A stretch of 6,178 nucleotides of DNA from CANKBT01 sp038236005 (GTDB lineage Bacteria; Actinomycetota; Actinomycetes; Mycobacteriales; SCTD01): NCBI GenBank assembly GCA_038236005.1, contig JBBSTI010000175.1, positions 1-6,178 on the forward strand. Direction: 5' to 3'. Positions within the stretch are counted from its first letter, which is position 1, and every line of letters begins with the position of its first letter. Below, piece after piece: positions 5,298-6,178 of the stretch. The translations under genes were made by a program, and so were the position numbers. The notes beneath the pieces are model-generated. The model ran no database searches and was not told the origin of the DNA. It saw only the letters and a program-made list of their open reading frames with translations.

Positions 5298-6065
5298 TCA
5301 GCTGTTGCCGGCGATGAGCTCGCTGTGGGCCTCGACGACCTCGAGCGGGGTGCCTGGCCCGGCGACGTCGGCGGTGCCGTTGCCGTCGTAGACCGCGGCG
5401 CTGCCCTGGACGGTGAACGTCGCGGTGTATCGGGTGGTCATGACGACCTCGAACGGGCCGTCCTTGCGGTGCGCGTGCTCGATCTTGGGGTTGCCGGGCA
5501 GCGACGCCCCGGTCTCGCCGTCACCGAAGTCCCACACGTGCGTGACCGCCTTGAGCGTGACGGTCACGTCGCGGCCCAGGATGTTCACCGGCGGGATCGT
5601 GACGGTGGTCGGGGCGTTGCTGGCGAACTTGGTGGGGACGTTGACCAGCACCCGTCCCGACGGCGGCCGGATGGTCATGCCCCACCCGGGGAGGTCGAAG
5701 TCTTTCCAGCTGTTGGCCACCAGGTCGACGATGAAGGGCAGCGGGTCAGGTGCTTCAGCATCCGCCAGGCAGACATCTCCTGCTTGACGGACAGGGTCGC
5801 CATATCCACCTGTCGGGCGCGGATATGCGACGAAGACCCAGTAGCGGGTGTTGGTCGGGTCCACGCAGGTCTGCGAGGCCAGGCAAAGGTTCTGCGCTCC
5901 GCCGAGGGCGTTCCCCTGACATGTCGGGATCCGGAACACCTGGGGTTGAGCCGCAGAGACACGACGAACGCCACCTCCACCATTGTCAAAGCCGGGGTAG
6001 TAGGCGTCAGTTGATACATCACCCTTCGTGCAGTCCTGGGCGGTTTCAAGCGGTGAGTGCGTCAC
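5298..6065 (-). CDS. PKD-domain protein, 5' end truncated by an IS30-family insertion
   Basis: The open frame encodes 255 residues from GTG (6065-6063) to TGA (5300-5298). The C-terminal half holds one PKD-type beta-sandwich: VTHVWDFGDGE (174-184), then IEHAHRKDGPFEV (195-207), the usual family strands. PKD domains serve extracellular adhesion or binding. Five Cys (12, 49, 61, 67, 99) also point to a secreted protein, yet no signal peptide is present. Residues 1-9 (MTHSPLETA) lie within what looks like the IS30 terminal repeat. Native sequence seems to resume at QDCTKGDVSTDAYYPGF, which reads like a mature N-terminus just after a lost signal peptide. The GTG overlaps the transposase stop (GTGA), so any translation would depend on the IS. 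The product would likely be mislocalised, and the gene is probably a pseudogene. Codons such as GTA-TCA and lower GC near 5750-6060 differ from the neighbours. Ligand and role are unknown. Confidence 0.75.
   Translation of the reverse strand: MTHSPLETAQDCTKGDVSTDAYYPGFDNGGGGVRRVSAAQPQVFRIPTCQGNALGGAQNLCLASQTCVDPTNTRYWVFVAYPRPTGGYGDPVRQAGDVCLADAEAPDPLPFIVDLVANSWKDFDLPGWGMTIRPPSGRVLVNVPTKFASNAPTTVTIPPVNILGRDVTVTLKAVTHVWDFGDGETGASLPGNPKIEHAHRKDGPFEVVMTTRYTATFTVQGSAAVYDGNGTADVAGPGTPLEVVEAHSELIAGNS
6039..6064 (-). repeat. Terminal inverted repeat of an IS30-family element (one end)
   Basis: Read on the plus strand, the segment begins GGCGGTTTCAAGCGGTGAG and ends GCGTCA. It shares the TTCAAnnGGTnnnnGC pattern that I remember from IS30 termini, at the same distance from the element edge, and it follows the transposase stop. 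The exact boundary is uncertain by a few bases. The other end is outside the window, so target-site duplication cannot be checked. Confidence 0.55.
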
Positions 6066-6178
6066 GCGGCTGTTGTCGACAATAGCTGGTCGAGTCTTTC
6101 CGCGGGGGTTTGATATTCGTGTCGTCTTCTCGGTCTGCCGTTGAGCTGGACGGCGACGGTGTCGAGCGCGGCCTGGCC
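6062..6178 (-). CDS. IS30-family transposase, C-terminal 38 residues (partial)
   Basis: The minus-strand frame enters at the window edge and ends at TGA (6064-6062). It reads VAVQLNGRPRRRHEY, then QTPAERLDQLL, and ends STTAA. LNxRPRxxxxxxTPAExxxxLL is the classic C-terminal signature of IS30-type DDE transposases, just after the catalytic Glu helix. The catalytic DDE residues lie outside the window, so activity cannot be judged. The stop overlaps the GTG of the truncated PKD frame. Confidence 0.85.
   Translation of the reverse strand, partial: GQAALDTVAVQLNGRPRRRHEYQTPAERLDQLLSTTAA

Larger units (their letters stand above)
6039..6178 (-). mobile_element. End of an IS30-family insertion sequence (continues past the window)
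   Basis: This segment contains the transposase C-terminus and the adjacent terminal repeat. It is transcribed towards the PKD gene. Codon use (AGA, CGA, CTA, TTG, TAT, CAA) differs sharply from the GC3-rich host genes and supports an outside origin. Whether the rest of the element is intact cannot be seen. Confidence 0.7.

Noticed and set aside
5100..6014. 304-codon plus-strand frame over the DUF1992 end and the PKD gene
   Set aside because: It overlaps two better-supported genes, and its composition (Arg, Gly, Val, Asp) is typical of an antisense shadow. The PKD motif WDFGDGE is on the other strand.

Overview
The window looks like chromosomal DNA from a high-GC actinobacterium. Third codon positions are almost all G or C, Shine-Dalgarno sites are strong (AAGGAG, GAGGAG, AGGAG), and the decarboxylase operon has the same order and close motif similarity to the mycobacterial bkdA-bkdB-bkdC genes. 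Nocardioidaceae is my best guess from general gene style. That placement is inference, not proof.

Layout. Positions 1-227 (minus strand) hold the start of a membrane-anchored, probably extracytoplasmic protein, perhaps of the DsbA/thioredoxin type. A 259-base divergent spacer follows, with a perfect 19-bp palindrome (319-337) and a strong leader hairpin (425-447). Positions 487-4146 (plus strand) are a three-gene operon for a 2-oxo-acid dehydrogenase complex: E1 alpha, E1 beta and the lipoyl-bearing E2 acyltransferase. E1 alpha and E1 beta overlap by ATGA. E1 beta and E2 are bridged by a 14-codon mini-frame that shares TGATG junctions with both genes. The three products assemble into one complex that oxidatively decarboxylates 2-oxo acids, most likely the branched-chain ones from valine, leucine and isoleucine. 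The E3 lipoamide dehydrogenase is not in the window and must come from elsewhere.

Positions 4147-4735 hold two tiny genes (47 and 48 codons) for Arg-rich small proteins that look distantly alike. Each has its own structured leader and each is followed by a hairpin. Positions 4796-5281 encode a DUF1992 (DnaJ-C28-like) protein. Converging on it, on the minus strand, is a PKD-domain protein (5298-6065). Its 5' end appears to have been cut off by an IS30-family insertion sequence, whose terminal repeat and transposase C-terminus fill 6039-6178. The first nine residues of the present PKD reading frame are encoded by the IS end.

No tRNA, rRNA or CRISPR array was seen. The least explained parts are the two small-protein units with their folded leaders, the IS30 junction, and a strong excess of the hexamer CGTACG across the native genes.
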